The notes: a model not told the origin generated them from the letters alone. 64,000 nucleotides of DNA from Durusdinium trenchii (GCA_963970005.1 CAXAMN010023684.1:551924-615923); one strand, 5' to 3'; counted from the first letter of the stretch, positions 23,216 to 35,261 are shown. A program made the numbers and translations.

Positions 23216-24859
23216 AGGTGTTCTGGATAGAATGGTTATGGCCCTGACAGTGGCGGACACGATGGGAGAATCGTCTATGCATTGTCATACGCAAGGAAGA
23301 ACTGGTGACTTTGTAGTGCAAAATGTAGTGCAGGAAGTGGTTTCTGGAAGCTCCGGGCCAGTTTGTAGTGCACCTGTAGTACATGCTGGATTCACTGAAT
23401 CCTTCACTGACTCCCTTATTGACCTGTCTCACTCACTCCTTGTCTCCCTGACATCTTCACTTACTCAGTCCTTGACTAATTCATCCACCTCCTCTCCTCA
23501 CTCATCACGCTGCACTTCAACACATCATTCAAGAAGGACCTGCAAGACCGTTCACGCGGAGACATCACTGCATCGGAAGCAATCTCGTCACTCACCCCAC
23601 TGCACTACACTTCACCACATTGCCAACCACCACATTACACAAATTCCCACTTTACACTTTGCCGTGCTACATGTAACCACCGAACGAACCCGTTCACCAT
23701 CCCTTGAATCTTGAATCATCATGTTGCACTTCACTGTACCACTTCAAGCCTCCTCCTCACCTGACGAGTCGTCACACCAATCACGGCCCTATAGTTTATA
23801 TGCTTTGAAACTCTCGCTCACCGGTAGCACAAACATTATGATGGTAAAGCACATGCACAAAAGAGACGAATGATGCAGAGTTGAGCCTGTTTCTAGTCCT
23901 GATTCGTTCCCTTGGGTTCCAGAAGTGGATGCGGGAAACCGAGTCTGCACAAAGACATGGGTGAAGCCCTTCGTGTACAGCTTTGTATATAGGAAGGGGA
24001 TGCATTTGAGGTCGTTTGCCGTGTGTACGTCGGATTGATGCACACATGCTCAGACTGCATCAGCAAAAAGACTTCGCAGGTGTCAGTGAGAGTTCACCTT
24101 GCAGTAGGTCCCTTTCCGTTTTTCAATCATTGGCGTTCCATCGTTGGATCATTGGTCTGGATGTTGTTCTTTGGTTGCTCGTTTCTAAACACTCGCCGCT
24201 GAGGGCAAGGTGATAAAACCTGAAATGTGGAGTGCTTGGTTTGCAGCTCCTTTACACATCTGCTTTTTTTGACACTGTACAGAATTGAACTGTTTTCCTT
24301 TTCCGAGGAAGCAAACTTTGCAACTCCTCAACAAGGAGATCCATCAACGCAGCAGACCGAGGGGGGTGGAAACTCGATCCCGTGTTTCAGTGCGTGTCTC
24401 GGATCACTATTGCTTTTTGCAACCTTTAGGTCTAAAAGCATGCCGTGGCTTGAATCGACGCCAATACCCTGCCCCAACCTCAACAACGCAACTCTCAGAG
24501 CTGCAATTTGTTTTCTGGATTGCCTTCTGATTTTTGGAGCATGCCGAAACTGTAGGTGAAAGGGGAAGCGGAATATTGAATATGGTTATTTTTGACCATA
24601 ACTATATACAGAAATTGTTAAATGACAAGGCGAACAATCTATTTATATACATTCAATGAGGATGACGGGTGATCAACCAATACAACAATGCACTTGGATC
24701 TTGTTTTGTAGCAATCGCGGTGCTGCACTGTAGCTTGACAAAGCTGAGTTGGTCCCAACCACGAAGGACTGGCAAACCGGTATGTGCATTCCAAACAACC
24801 GAGAGTCCGAGAGCCACCAAATTTGGCCAATCCTTGCTGAAGCGTTGCATTTTAGCAGC
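23216..24859. other. unassigned stretch, partly low complexity
   Basis: From about 23400 to 23660 the sequence is a degenerate CACTCAC/CACTTCAC low-complexity tract; the 160-codon frame over it (serine/threonine/histidine-rich) is not credited. An exon-like frame occurs at 24285-24530 (contains RVSVRVSDHYCFLQPLGLKA). No family recognised. Confidence 0.3.
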
Positions 24860-24861
24860 AA

Positions 24862-24928
24862 GAAGCTACTAGTAACAAGGGCATCGCTACTAGAAACAAG
24901 TGGATTACTACTAGTAACAAGGACTCCG
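24862..24928. repeat. CTACTAG-type short repeat array (array I)
   Basis: Three units in the orientation CTACTAGTAACAAGGGCATCG. Confidence 0.85.
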
Positions 24929-27900
24929 AATTGAACAGGAGGTGGTGAGCCCAATTCCAGAAGATCCTGAGGGACAGCAAGGCGTGGTCTTGCATGATTC
25001 CTCCGGCTGACATTCTGCACAATCTAAGAATCCACCTTGCCTAACAGCCTCTTTGTGCAAGAACAAGTGCTAGAACACCACCTCAACGCCAAAGTTGATT
25101 TTCCGGGAACGCATGCTTAGGACTTTTGAATCCCCCGTCCGCACTCCGATACTGCAGCCTACTGAAGAGGTTTCATTTTGCATAACAGCTTTGTACCATG
25201 CTCCTAGTGTATGCAAGTCGCTGTCCAAGATGTGCTTTCAGGCCCTAGACGAGATGGAAGGCCATAGTGCTTGCTTGAAGAGTACTAGCGTAGAACCTGA
25301 TTCACGGAAACGATTGCATCCAAGTAAACATTAAACCGAATTGTCTCATGTCCTGTGTCAGTCCTTGGACTTATGAACTCCACCTGCGCAATTGGTTCCA
25401 GATCGCTCAGACTCTTCTTGCAGGAGCCACTCACCTCCTGAGATCATTCCGGAGGTCTGAAGCCATGAACATCTGAAAAACATGGAATACTTGTTGAGCT
25501 CATTCCCAAAGTTTATCAGCCTTGCTGCGGAGATTCTTTTGGAGTGCCTAGGAGCCGGTGGCTGAAGCGAGTAAGGTGATACCACCAGTGCAAGGCTACA
25601 GCCTAGCTACAGATATCCTGAACAAATGAATGCCGTACGGCAAGGTAGCTGGAGGCAACGCCTGAGAAATCGAACTTGGCGACTACCAGCAAGGCAGAGC
25701 TGACACACCTTCGCATCCTTTTGTTTTCAACCAGCCTGGGTATGCCTGGGACCATAATGACTAGACACCTCAAAAGATATTATAAGCTTCAGACCAATGC
25801 CAGTCCGCCAAGGCAATGGCAAGCTTGGCAAAGTTGGTATCAATTTGAATCACGGGTTGAGAGACAGCTTGCATGCATAGTAGAGGACGGTAGAGCTGCA
25901 GAACTGATAGCATATGGGTGGGGCGAGTTCCTGTACTGTACATGAACCATCGAGCATGTCGCCAATCTTGTGCTGTTGCACCTGCAGTTATGTCCTGTTT
26001 TTTGTATTGGGGTACAAAAGGTTGCATTGCAAAGTTGTCTTCAGGACGGCGTGCTACTGTAAAGATGCTGACAAGATTGAATCGTCAATCAGACGACCGC
26101 GAATTAGATGACCGCGAGATTAGATTTGGGATAGGTGATGCCCACAAGATAGCTGCGTGCACCCGCAAGCAGGTCAAAACACAGGTGGGAAAACAACTAT
26201 ACACAGACACAATTATATACATAATAGTACATAATAGAACGACTTGTGACATTGGCGCTCTATTCCGTTGATGCCAATCGGACTCCTACTGGAGGCCGCT
26301 GGTAGCTCACAGCGTGGGCCCCGATTCTTGTGTTGACACTTCTCTGAAAGAGTACTGTAGATGCCAACTTTTGTTAGGAACATGGAAAAAGTGTTGGCTC
26401 AAAGCGTTTCTGTGGACGGCGCAGTATCACTCCAAAGTTCAGCTTGTGTCACACTGGTACACTCTGCGAAAGCCAGCCACCGAGCGGCGATTGCATGACT
26501 GAAATTGGCTCGACAGAGGTGCTGAGCATGCGGCCACTGAGCGCCCAGCCATTACGCCGGGCACGCAAATGCGATTTCCTGCAACCGCATCACTTGATTG
26601 ACGTGACAAGTGACAAGAAACATAATCTCTCAAAAACTAGATGAAAGATTGAGGGGGTAGAGCGAGCATGCAGAGTCTTAGCGCAAGAAAAGCTTGACAA
26701 TGTCTCACTACTGGACACAACCAGACCAAATACAATGTCTGCTTAGAAGCAAGAACACAAAAAGGAACTTGTGCCATCTGAGGACCCGGGCATCTCGGGC
26801 CGTGAACTTGTTCTAAACAAGATTTGCTCGAGCAACATCAGCTGTGCTTGAAATTTATGATCACCACACCTCTTTACGGGTGCCTTTTGGGTCCTTTTGG
26901 TTTGTAAGGCCAGAGGCAGCCACAAAGATGAAGCAAAGCATGGACGTGTCGGGCCCTTGCAATGGGACGTTGCTTTGGGCATTTCCGGGTATCTTTTTCT
27001 GAACAATTCGACAGGCTCGTGCTCGAGAGCGCATCTCCACACGACGTATGTCCCTGGATGAGTTTTGGGCCCCTTTCGAGCCGGGTGCCTGGTCATGTAG
27101 CTCACAGCTCGCCATTAAAGGTGTTTCAAACCCACCAAATGCGTCCTATGATATACTATATATATATACACATACATACACACATACACATGATAATGAA
27201 CTCCATTGTCAGCAAGGTCGGGTTCCTCCTCCTCCTCTAGACGAAACTCAGCCGCGCACCCAACATTTGACGGCACCAAGCAGCTCAGTGAGTAGATCTT
27301 GTTTCAAGGCTCAAGAGTCGTCACAGCCTGAGAAAGTGCACCAAGTTCTCAGTTAGAGCCCTTGATTCTGATTGAAGGACAGGGCACCACGGGCAGGCCC
27401 TTCGCTTTGTTTCATGCGGCAGTCGCCCTTCTGAATACCTTATCTTTGCAGGGCCGCAAGTCTGGTGCGAAGAGGCCGGATGGAACTTGGGAAGGAAAGA
27501 GAAAATGCTGCAGCCGGCGGTTGCTATTATATAGGTTGAAGGCCATGTCGTGTGTGAGCGTGAGGGTGTTTCGACTCCAGTCCTTGTGCCAGGTTTCCAC
27601 AGGCCTGTGCTGTGCTGCGTTGTTGTTGCAACGTCCAGAGTCTTCTTTTGAAAGGACTTTGTGACCCTTTCAAGCAACATGTCACATTCCGATCATTGTA
27701 TACAGGGGCGCAAAAGGGGACCCAAAGCAACATGATCTAAGTTTACCACCCCAAGACTGCCCATGAACTGAGCAGCCTCCATGCACGACGTAGCTACAAC
27801 CAATCAGGAAGATATGAAGGGCAAGGGATGATGAAGTTCATATGCATGCTTCCCATGCACGACACAAAAGCAACTGTACACTGAGTCATACTGAGTCCAA

Positions 27901-29052
27901 AGTTGCCTACCTGCATTTTTGCGCAATAGAGCCAAAATACTTTTGTATCAATCACTGCTTTCTCTCGGCTTGTGGCCTCGATATACGGAAATTGCATGGA
28001 CTTATCTAAAGAAGATCTATCATGCATGAAAGTAATGAAGCACAAAGATTGAAAAAGGTTTTCAGAAGTTACTGTTACTACTCAAGTTACTCAAGGAGCA
28101 GGTATTCAGTACAACGCCTGAGTTCAGAGCTGAACATGTTGAAGCAGAGGACATAAAGAGAGATCGAGAGTGTACACAATGGAGCACGGAGAAAAGCCCA
28201 CGTAGAATGAAAGAAGCGCGTGATGATAGTCAAGCAAGATGCAGTTGAGTGCAAGGGATCGTGCACTCTAGTTCTGGCACGTGCTACTCCACTTGCTTCC
28301 GCCTCGGGGCTGAAAAGATAGGAAAACAAGAATGTCAACCCGGGCCTTTTAAAAGGCTCTTTATGAAAGCGTCCAAACACTTCATATTTTCCTTTTCTTT
28401 TCGTCCTTGCGTTTGCCACTACAGTCACTATTGCTTGAGAGAAGTCGCCCTGAGTCACCCTGGTCGGAAGTAGAGAAGAGCACGCAAGACAAAAGCAGAA
28501 GGATAGCGACTGGAACAGCAGAGACTGGACAAAATGAATAGGCCAATAGAACTAGACAGACAAACATTTGGAGTGTAGAGTAATGACCGCCAATGTTGAC
28601 CGACTGGGCGAGAGCCCTTGCCAAACAGATAGGAAAACAATGGAAAACATAGTATATATACAGATCACACACACACTATTTGGTTTGCCACTCTTTATGT
28701 CAAAGCCTGTTCAAGTCTGCATAGATGTCACGTTTTGTCGCTTGGCAGGGACTGATTGGATTTGTTTAATTCAATTCCTATTCGCCTCTTCCAGGCCTAT
28801 GCTGGCCGAAGGTGCGGAATTGTGCGAAGGGTGGGGGGAGGGTTGGAATCAGTTGTGCTCCAAGTATCTATGGCCTCCAGACTGCCTCGAAGAATGCTTG
28901 GGAAGTGAAGTCCAAAACAGTACGCACCAAACATCTAGGCAAATCCTTTCTCTCCATGGAACTTGACTGAACAGGGGCAGTTCAAATGATCGCCGGCACG
29001 TCAGCATGCGTCTGATCCTGAGAGTTCATGTCGTTGATTTTTTTTAAAAATT
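24929..29052. other. long unassigned stretch with weak exon-like segments
   Basis: Possible plus-strand coding pieces: 25110-25334 (contains FQALDEMEGHSACLKST), about 27015-27118 (RRMSLDEFWAPFEPGAWS), 27190-27356 (RVPPPPLDETQPRTQHLTAP), about 27450-27520 preceded by TTTGCAG (GRKSGAKRPDGTWEGKRK), and 28799-28960. A TA/CA microsatellite lies at 27154-27190. None resembles a family I know, and exon links cannot be established. Confidence 0.3.
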
Positions 29053-29061
29053 TTAATTCTA

Positions 29062-29128
29062 ATAGCTCTTTGTTACTACTAGTAAGGCACTTGTTACTAC
29101 TAGCGATGCACTTGTTACTAGTAGAAAC
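29062..29128. repeat. CTACTAG-type short repeat array (array J)
   Basis: Three units in the orientation CTTGTTACTACTAGCGATGC. Confidence 0.85.
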
Positions 29129-29785
29129 AATAATTGTTCAAAGGTATACAGTATATTCCTTTATTGAAGCACAGTCTCTCCTCAGGCGAGACTGACTCTG
29201 ACGTCGAGGAGACCTCGAGCATGCGCTTTCTAGACATTGGCTTGAGATGGTTGAACATGTTTGTGGTGTTGTTGCATCGCAATGTCTTTTCTGATAGGAT
29301 GCTGATGAGGATGGCGACGAGACTCGATTGCCAAGAAAGCCTCTTTACGATCAAACCTGGATTGACTTTCCAAGCCTAACCCAGTGCAACAATCTCTTGC
29401 GCTTCTGCCAAGGATGTGGCAAGCGGCACAACCGACATGTTGGGGCGCTCTTTGCCTTTGAGGGTGATGGATGACTAGAACAAATCCCTGGCATGGCAGG
29501 ACGACTGCCCGACAGGAGCTCTTTAGTAATGAATTGGCAGACTGAGTGCATACAGACCTGTTGAAAGATGGACAAACAAACCATTTGCCTTCAGCTCTGA
29601 AAATGTTTCCGGCAAAGCGGTGCAGGACTCAGCCAGATCGTTCGCATAATCTTCAGGCCTTTTCCCCAAACCAGTAGTCAACAGCCTGTTTGTGCAAGGA
29701 AGCTGCCACCAGAGGGCCATTGTACTTGCATTGAGGCTTTTATATATATTTACCAGGCTACCGCCTGCAGCCGCCGACCCCCAAG
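29129..29785. other. unassigned stretch
   Basis: A plus frame 29134-29379 (contains SSGETDSDVEETSSMRFLDI then a hydrophobic segment) may be coding; minus frames overlap it. Nothing else recognised. Confidence 0.25.
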
Positions 29786-29786
29786 G

Positions 29787-29862
29787 GATAGAACCTTAGC
29801 GCTAGCCTTGCTCTATGTTAGCCTTAGCCTTAAGCCTTAGCCTTAGCCTTAAGAGTGCAGAC
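29787..29862. repeat. CCTTAG hexamer array
   Basis: Degenerate (CCTTAG)n with interspersed AAG and CTAG steps. Its reverse complement, (CTAAGG)n, occurs at 30483-30575, so the two arrays bracket the 29863-30482 block as an inverted pair. Confidence 0.85.
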
Positions 29863-29863
29863 C

Positions 29864-30170
29864 CAACCCAGCACCACCAAAGCAGGTACCCAAAAAGTCG
29901 ACTTTTTGGGTACCTCCCAGATTTACCATCGGACGTCAGCTCTTGCATGAACCCCGATCATTGCCCAAGAATTTAGACCCAACCCTTCACCACCAAAGCA
30001 GGTACCCAAAAAGTCGACCTTTTGGGTACCTCCCAGGTTTACCATCGGACGTCATCTCTTGCATGAACCCCGTAATGCTGAACCCTCGTCCCCATAAAGG
30101 ATATCATTGCCCAAGAACTTAGACCCAACCCAGCACCACCAAAGCAGGTACCCAAAAAGACAAAGCCTAG
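29864..30170. repeat. tandem copies of a palindrome-containing unit
   Basis: Two and a half copies of a unit beginning GACCCAACCC...CACCACCAAAGCA. The first copy has a perfect 30-bp palindrome at 29885-29914 (centre GTCGAC, ends GGTACC); the second (30001-30030) has one changed base; the third is cut off after its left half at 30147-30157. Start-to-start distances are 116 and 146 bp. Confidence 0.9.
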
Positions 30171-30482
30171 AGCATTCCTAGGAAAATGCCAGAAAAGCCT
30201 TTGAAAATCTCATAAACCAACAGAAAACGTGACAAAATCTACGAAAAAGCAAGGGCATTGGCCGGGACCATGCCGCGACCAGCCCGGGATTCGAGCCCAG
30301 GACCATTTTGGACCGTGCTTATTTTCCCGCGCGGGTCGAGAGGGTGCCCCAAGATGTAAATCAATTGGGATGGCAGAATCTTGGACAATCCACGTCACAA
30401 TCAGGTAGCTTTCCTGGAGAATTTCCGTCGCTTTTAGGGCCGGATTTCGTCACTGCAACAAGGGTCCGGAGGGGTAGGGGAG
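30171..30482. other. block between hexamer arrays, no gene
   Basis: No coding potential recognised. A segment at about 30226-30250 (GACAAAATCTACGAAAAAGC) resembles 35470-35493. Confidence 0.5.
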
Positions 30483-30575
30483 GTAAGGTCTAGGTCTAGG
30501 TCTAAGGCTAAGGACTAGGTCTAAGGCTAAGGACTAAGGCTAAGGCTAAGGCTAAGGCTTAAGGCTAAGGCTAAC
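30483..30575. repeat. CTAAGG hexamer array
   Basis: Degenerate (GGTCTA)n passing into (CTAAGG)n, inverted relative to 29787-29862. Confidence 0.85.
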
Positions 30576-30616
30576 ATCGACAGTCACGCCTCACCCCACG
30601 GTGTGGGGTCGGCGGA

Positions 30617-30664
30617 TTATATATATATACTGTATATATATATACTGTATATATATATATATAT
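30617..30664. repeat. TA microsatellite with phased TACTGTA interruptions
   Basis: (TA)n interrupted twice by CTG in the context TATATACTGTATATA, so each interruption is nearly palindromic. Confidence 0.9.
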
Positions 30665-31572
30665 GTCATTGTAGATCACGAAAGCCAGCCGATAGGCAGG
30701 GCTTGAGGCAGGGAGCGAACGAAGTGAGTTAAAGGGGGTGTGGGGGGGCTGGTCGCGAGTGGGCAATTTCGGAGAGGCGAACCCAGAGCCTGGTGGGGGA
30801 GAGCGAAAAAAAGAGGTGGCCACTTGGTAGTGAAAATGAGTCGTTTTTGGGAGTGATGTGATGCAGGTGATGTAATTATCAAGTAGTGCATCATTAGCAT
30901 CACGAGGGGCTCAGGAGGCAATGTAAACCGTTTTCTACCAGGTTGGGAGTTCACGTCAATGATAGGAAAGAGGGGAGGGGGCAACGGGACGCGAAGAATG
31001 GTTGGAGCTCCTCCAGAAAAGGGAGATGCGCGCCTCCCATGGCCAGTGAAGTTGTGTGAAAGGGAGGTGCGTGTCTCCTCAGACATTGTGTGATCTGTGA
31101 GGAGCCAGAATGCTGTGGGGAAGGTGGAAGACAGGCATAGCGTAGGAGGACGTGGTAGGAAAAGAGTGTTTCAAGAAATGTTGTTTGCAAGAAATGTTAG
31201 AGCTTGGGGGTGCCCTTTTTTTGAAGGTGAAGACACCTGTCAACAATACGCAAAAGGGCACCAATGCTGTGGTCCGTTGAGGGCAGGAAAGAGAACAAAA
31301 TGCAGCGGGCAAGCTTTGAATTGCTTGGGGGTGCTCTTTCTTAACGGTGAAGAGGTCTAGTTGCCGGACTCAGAAGGGCACCCCATATGGGGTGGGAGTT
31401 CATGTGGACGAGACAGGCATAGTGGAGGAGGACATGATATGAAACGATGCGACCCATTCATTGAGAACAGGAAGGGAACAGAATGCAGCGGGCAAGCTTT
31501 GAGTTGCTTGGGGGTGTCCAAAACACTCGTGAACCACGACAAAAATGGGCACCACCCGTTTTACTTCAGAAA
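30665..31572. repeat. degenerate duplicated segments, non-coding
   Basis: A segment around 31280-31350 (AATGCAGCGGGCAAGCTTTG, then TTGCTTGGGGGTGC) is repeated at about 31465-31530; a shorter relative sits near 31198-31215. The rest is G-rich and shows no gene. Confidence 0.7.
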
Positions 31573-31625
31573 ACGAAGTTATGCGGGTGTGGTTTTTACG
31601 CGTTTTTGTGATTTGTGGTTTTCTG
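31573..31625 (+). repeat. left member of a dispersed inverted pair
   Basis: GAAGTTATGCGGGTGTGG and the following bases are the near-exact reverse complement of 35482-35529, about 3.9 kb away. This could fold into a hairpin in a long transcript or mark two insertions of one element in opposite directions. Confidence 0.75.
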
Positions 31626-31724
31626 TGTTTTTATTGAAAATGTTAGTTGTTCCCCACATCTTAGTGTGGGGTTCTTCTTTTCTATGTCTCATCCCGCTTC
31701 TCCCGCTCCTCCCGCCACACCCAC

Positions 31725-32186
31725 AGAGACACACACCAAGACAACACACACAGAGACAACACACACTGAGACAACACACACCGAGACAACACACACAGAG
31801 ATCACACACACAGAGACAACACACACCGAGACAACACACACAGAGATCACAGACACAGACACAACACACACCGAGACCACACACACAGAGATCACACACA
31901 CAGACACAACACACACCGAGACCACACACACAGAGACCACACACACCGAGACAACACACACCGAGACCACACACACAGAGATCACACACACAGAGATCAC
32001 ATACACAGAGATCACACACACAGAGACAACACAGACCGAGATCACACAGACAGAGATCACACACACAGAGACAACACACACACACACACCGAGACAACAC
32101 AGACCGAGACCACACACACCGAGACCACACACACCGAGACCACACACACCGAGATCACACACACCGAGACCACACACACAGAGACG
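31725..32186. repeat. 15-bp minisatellite
   Basis: Unit GAGACAACACACACA with GAT/GAC and CAC/AAC variants, about 30 copies. The period is a multiple of three, so long spurious frames are open on both strands. Confidence 0.95.
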
Positions 32187-32188
32187 GC

Positions 32189-32646
32189 GCTCTCTTAGAG
32201 GGTCTGGCGGTTGCGTTGTCGCCGGTGGTCGGCTGTGGTCGCCTGTGGTCGCCGCTGGTCGGCTGCGGCGCTGTCTTATTATGAATTGCAGTAGATCTCG
32301 CTCTCTTAGAGGGTCTGGCGGTTGCGTTGTCGCCGGTGGTCGGCTGTGGTCGCCTGTGGTCGCCGCTGGTCGGCTGCGGCGCTGTCTTATTGTGAATTGC
32401 AGTAGATCTCGCTCTCTTAGAGGGTCTGGCGGTTGCGTTGTCGCCGGTGGTCGGCTGTGGTCGCCTGTGGTCGCCGCTGGTCGGCTGCGGCGCTGTCTTA
32501 TTGTGAATTGCAGTAGATCTCGCTCGCTTAGAGGGTCTGGCGGTTGCGTTGTCGCCGGTGGTCGGCTGTGGTCGCCGCTGGTCGGCTGCGGCGCCGTCTT
32601 ATTGTGAATTGCAGTAGATCTTGCTCTCTTAGAGGGTCTGGCGGTT
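32189..32646. repeat. 111-bp tandem repeat
   Basis: Four units starting at GCTCTCTTAGAGGGTCTGG (32189, 32300, 32411, 32522); the fourth is ten bases shorter, with a partial fifth at 32623. Each unit contains nested GTCGCCGGTGGTCGGCTGTG-like triplets. Confidence 0.95.
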
Positions 32647-33392
32647 GCGACTTGGTAGTACAACGTTAGTACGCGGAGTATCTGGGGAGTGGGAAGATGA
32701 GAACTGGCGACTTTGTAGTACAACTTTAGTACGCGGAGTATGTGGCGAGTTGGAAGATGAGAACTGGTGACTTTGCGGTACAACTTTAGTACGCGGACCA
32801 GCTGGGGAGCTGGAAGATGAGCACTGGCGACTTTGTAGTACAACTTTAGTACGCCGAGTAGCTGGGGAGCTGGAAGCTGAGAACTGGCGACTTTGTAGTA
32901 CAACTTTAGTACGCGGAGTAGCTGTGGATCTGGAAGCTGAGAACTGGCGACTTTGTAGTACCACTTTAGTACGCGGAGCAATCTGTGGAGCTGGAAGCTG
33001 AGAACTGGCGACTTTGTAGTACAACTTCAGTACGCGGAGTAGCTGTGGAGCTGGAAGCTGAGAACTGGCGAGTTTCTAGTACAACTTTAGTACGCGGAGC
33101 AATCTGTGCTGGAAGCTGAGAACTGGCGACTTTGTAGTGCAACTTTAGTACGCGGAGTAGCTGGGGAGCTGGAAGCTGAGAACTGGCGACTTGGTAGTAC
33201 AACTTTAGTACGCGGAGTAGCTGGGGAGTGGGAAGATGAGAACTGGCGACTTGGTAGTACAACTTGAGTACGCGGAGTATCTGGGGAGCTGGAAGATGAG
33301 CAATGGCGACCTTGTAGTACAACTGTAGTACGCGGAGTAGCTGGCGAGCTGGAAGCTGAGAACTGGCGACTTGGTAGTACAACTTTAGTACA
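32647..33392. repeat. 60-bp tandem repeat
   Basis: About twelve units of GGCGACTTTGTAGTACAACT followed by TTAGTACGCGGAGTAGCTGG and GGAGCTGGAAGCTGAGAACT. Some units carry one- or two-base indels (for example GAGCAATCTG for GAGTAGCTG). The array follows directly on the 111-bp repeat. Confidence 0.95.
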
Positions 33393-33859
33393 TTATGCCC
33401 CATATTGCGGACGTGCGACCACCGCTGGGGTTGTTGGCTAGTTGTGGCTGCGCACACCTGTGTGCAGCGTGCACAATACCTCGTACATCCGTCGCGCGCA
33501 TCACTCTCTTACACCTTCTCTCCCACCCCTCTGTTGTCGGAAGCTGATATCACTTCCTGACAAGGCCGTGTTGTAGAAGCTATTGAGACTCTGACTGCTT
33601 TGTGCTTTAGAAACTTAAGATTCGCAAAGATTCATATGTGGGGTTATCCGGTCCTTTAATTTTGAAAAACGTGTCTAGCAAAAATGTCGACTTGTAATCT
33701 GTCAAATTTCTCATCAATCTTATTCAAACATACTAGCTCTCATGATTCCCACACAGAATTCCATCGACCATCATCTATCAGCAAGTCCACGACATCCCAT
33801 CATACATCATCAGGTCATCACCTCTATGAGGGAGATCTGGTCTCCAAGACCTCCAATCT
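33393..33859. other. no gene seen
   Basis: Flank of the tandem arrays and left flank of the foldback. Contains CATCATC-type low-complexity sequence from about 33740 to 33830. Confidence 0.5.
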
Positions 33860-34030
33860 CAATGAGTTCTCAATCTTCAGCAACGGGGGCCTGGGCCTGG
33901 GCTTCTCTGATGGGCGGCGAAAAAATAGAATTGCTCGTGGAATTGGACAACCATTTTTTTTTGGGCGCCCCCACCCCCCCCAGAGAAGCCCAGGCCCAGG
34001 CCCCACTTGCTGGAGATTGAGGACTCATTG
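33860..34030. repeat. foldback element
   Basis: Left arm 33860-33909 and right arm 33981-34030 are reverse complements over 50 bp with about four mismatches; the innermost 23 bp (33886-33908 with 33982-34004) match perfectly. The loop carries T and C homopolymers. A further partial copy (CCAATTCCACAAGCAATTT, T-run, C-run) follows to about 34085, giving nested duplications. It may be a MITE-like element; no flanking target duplication was seen. Confidence 0.8.
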
Positions 34031-34927
34031 CCAATTCCACAAGCAATTTATTTTTTTTGGTGCCCCCCCCCTTGGAAGCAGCCCAGGTGCTGGAGATAGT
34101 CGAGATTGTGGATTTCATTATAGCTAGTGTAAGAGTAGCAATTCCACCACAACTTCTTATATTCCTCTACTGGAGAGTCTCAATGGTGGAGTGTGGAAGA
34201 GTGTCTTGATTTGATGGCTTAAGATGTCCAATGAAAGAGAGAGAGAGAGAGATATGGGCATATAGCTAGAGAGCATAGGAAAATGGAACTTCCAATGTGG
34301 ATGAAATGAGATGAGATGAGATGAGATGAAGCATTGGGTGCATCAAACAGCCGGCGCTGGGGTTGTGGCTGTATGTATGCAATTTCATTTGAGACCAAAG
34401 GCGGCTGCCCCAGACAGCAGCGCAATATGGATGGTGCTTCGATTGGGTTTGTTTGGCCTCCAAGAGCACATGGGCGCCATGTGAGAGGGAAACTTGCTAG
34501 GCAATCAATGATGGGGATGGGGTCCATGGAATGCCTGGTGCAAATGGGTTTGTGTGCATGGTTAGGTGGCCCAATGGAAGATCAGAACCATTTGGGTACA
34601 ACATTGGTTGATCCTCATGATTCATGCTATTGGTAGAGCATATTTTTTGCACAATTTATTGGTTTACTTTTGGGTGGGTGTTGGTGAGGTCCAATGAGGT
34701 TTTGAGCTTGGGTGGCATCACGAGAAAGAATGTCCTTGGCAATGTTGGGTGAACATTGGGAGCATGCTGAGCATGCCGGGTTTGGTACAACCTGACTTCA
34801 TGTATGTCTATGTGTGGGCAAGAAGGTTGGGGTGAAGAGAAGGTTCTTCATGAGCTTGGGGATGAGTAGTGAGTAGTGGCCACACAGCCAATTCCGACCC
34901 TTAGTGTATCTATAGCTGGATCGTTCC
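34031..34927. other. no gene recognised
   Basis: Contains a (GA)n run at about 34237-34251 and a GATGA run at about 34307-34328. A 100-codon plus frame and a 102-codon minus frame overlap; neither is convincing. Confidence 0.4.
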
Positions 34928-35240
34928 ATGGGCTTCATAAGGTTCTTTGGAAGATTTCGTCGTAGATGGGGGGATATGGAGCATAGACCTGAAGAGCCAT
35001 TGGGTGAGAGCAGTGGAGATGAGCAGGATTGGTCTAATCGAAGTTGTGGGATAGGATGTGAACTCCCAATGCTCGCAGAATGGTTCCCTATGACCCTGAG
35101 AATGAGGATGAGGCTTATTCTGGGTATGGGCGTCAAGAAGGCCATGCAAAGCCCAATTCCAATCAGTCATCCAGGTCCAGTACTACTAAGCAAGTTTCTC
35201 AACTTTTGTTGGGCCTGGTGGGCACATTGTGTTTCAAGAT
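34928..35240 (+). CDS. possible coding region with a frame change
   Basis: One frame (from 34928) reads FRRRWGDMEHRPEEPLGESS and continues to about 35040. From 35080 a different frame reads DPENEDEAYSGYGRQEGHAK followed by a serine-rich stretch and a hydrophobic segment (VSQLLLGLVGTLCFKIMIF). Both halves look like protein in opposite parts of the block, so either a small indel or a very short intron near 35040-35075 separates them. A tail-anchored or C-terminal membrane segment is suggested. No family recognised. Confidence 0.35.
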
Positions 35241-35261
35241 AATGATCTTCTCTCCCATTTC

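Noticed and set aside
23232..23714. 160-codon serine/threonine/histidine-rich ORF
   Set aside because: Lies in a CACTCAC-type low-complexity tract; no domain or splice support.
31361..32981. Long ORFs (307 and 330 codons plus strand, 188 and 430 codons minus strand) over the tandem arrays
   Set aside because: They are open because the repeat periods are multiples of three and the units lack stops. Indels in the 60-bp array shift the frame between units, which would not be tolerated in a coding repeat.
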